Shown here one piece after another: positions 63,519 through 64,000 of a DNA stretch of 64,000 bases. The position numbers and the translations under genes were made by a program. The notes below the pieces were generated by a model, which was not told the origin of the DNA, ran no database searches, and was given only the letters and a program-made list of their open reading frames with translations. Every line of letters begins with the position of its first letter. Within the stretch, counting starts at the first letter, position 1. The DNA comes from Bettongia penicillata ogilbyi (taxonomy: Eukaryota > Chordata > Mammalia > Diprotodontia > Potoroidae), in NCBI GenBank assembly GCA_023548195.1, contig JAJHZJ010000311.1, positions 2,123,836-2,187,835 of the forward strand, read 5' to 3'.

Positions 63519-64000
63519 AGCCCATTCCAGTAAAAAACATATTCGGGACCCTGGATGTTCACTAAGTTTAATTACTTATGTATAACTCTCCCCAGAAGTA
63601 GGGGATATGCAAGATAGCCTGTAGCAGTCCTTTCTAACTCAAAACTTTAGTGCTTTTTCCTGCATGCTGGTATTTTCCCTTATACCACAGACATTCCCAA
63701 GAACTGGCTTCCACTTCCTCTCCCTGCTCATCAGTTGTCAGAGCAGCAAGCAGAGACTGAGCTCTACTTAGCAAACCAGGGTGCCAAGGGCAGAGACCAC
63801 GTCCTCTGCCCGTTCCCTACAGCACTTTCTGACATGTTCGGTCAATGTGCAATCCATCTATCAATCTCAGCCCATGCCCACACCCCCCCTCCACAGAGGA
63901 GTGGACAGATATCCCAGAGTCTCCTTAACAACTGAGCAGATCTCCTCTGACTCCCCACAATGACAGCTTCCCAGAGAAGAGACTTCTCCCCCACTCTCAC
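63519..64000. other. Unassigned
   Basis: No recognised repeat or gene up to the window edge. Confidence 0.4.

Overview
The window is nuclear DNA of a mammal, almost certainly a marsupial. It is AT-leaning and packed with interspersed repeats. The diagnostic ones are the marsupial type of L1 3' end, a tRNA-derived SINE whose 3' half reads 'gagaaggaaatggcaaacca ... tatctttgccaagaaaac', abundant old L2 and CR1/L3 LINEs, and MIR/MAR1 CORE-SINEs. No prokaryotic gene organisation, spliced coding gene, rRNA, tRNA gene or CRISPR array is visible. I read it as an intergenic or deep-intron stretch. Family names come from recalled consensus features, not from a database search. 'SINE A' below means the tRNA-derived SINE just described; 'SINE B' means a second marsupial SINE ending in '...gttgcagagaaggtgctga ... 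ccaatgaaatcacagg'.

Layout. 1-4.9 kb: old L2, L1 and MIR pieces, with an AT-rich minisatellite inside a broken L2. 4.9-8.4 kb: a CR1/L3 copy split by a near full-length HAL1-type (half-L1) element on the minus strand. That element has a 5'UTR, an ORF1 and a 3'UTR but no ORF2. 9.3-11.7 kb: a 5'-truncated L1 with a 21-bp target-site duplication. 11.8-19 kb: MIR, SINE A, L2 and a GATA repeat, with some unassigned sequence. 19-22 kb: the least repeat-rich part, including a stretch dense in homeodomain-type TAAT motifs (20.44-20.72 kb). 22-29 kb: L2 antisense copies, an L1 end, MIRs and a probable hAT MITE. 29-33 kb: CR1/L3 antisense with a truncated SINE A between repeated L3 segments. 33-40 kb: mixed, with non-repeat blocks at 33.4 and 36.8-37.3 kb and a terminal-inverted-repeat MITE splitting an L2. 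40-50 kb: MIRs, microsatellites, an inverted pair of arms around 46.05 and 47.39 kb, and an unassigned kilobase at 49.4-50.5 kb. 50-59 kb: SINE A with target duplication, a 912-bp Tigger-type DNA transposon, an L2 with an inverted L2 insert, a CR1/L3 split by a CT tract, and a degenerate 7SL (SRP) RNA retropseudogene at 57.25 kb. 59-64 kb: largely unassigned, plus MIR, L2 and L1 pieces and a GGAA microsatellite.

The only protein-coding material recognised is decayed LINE sequence: HAL1 ORF1, L1 ORF2, and L2 and CR1/L3 endonuclease/RT pieces. The interest lies in nested-insertion history, the long inverted repeat, the 7SL pseudogene and candidate conserved non-coding elements. I found no convincing new multi-gene system.
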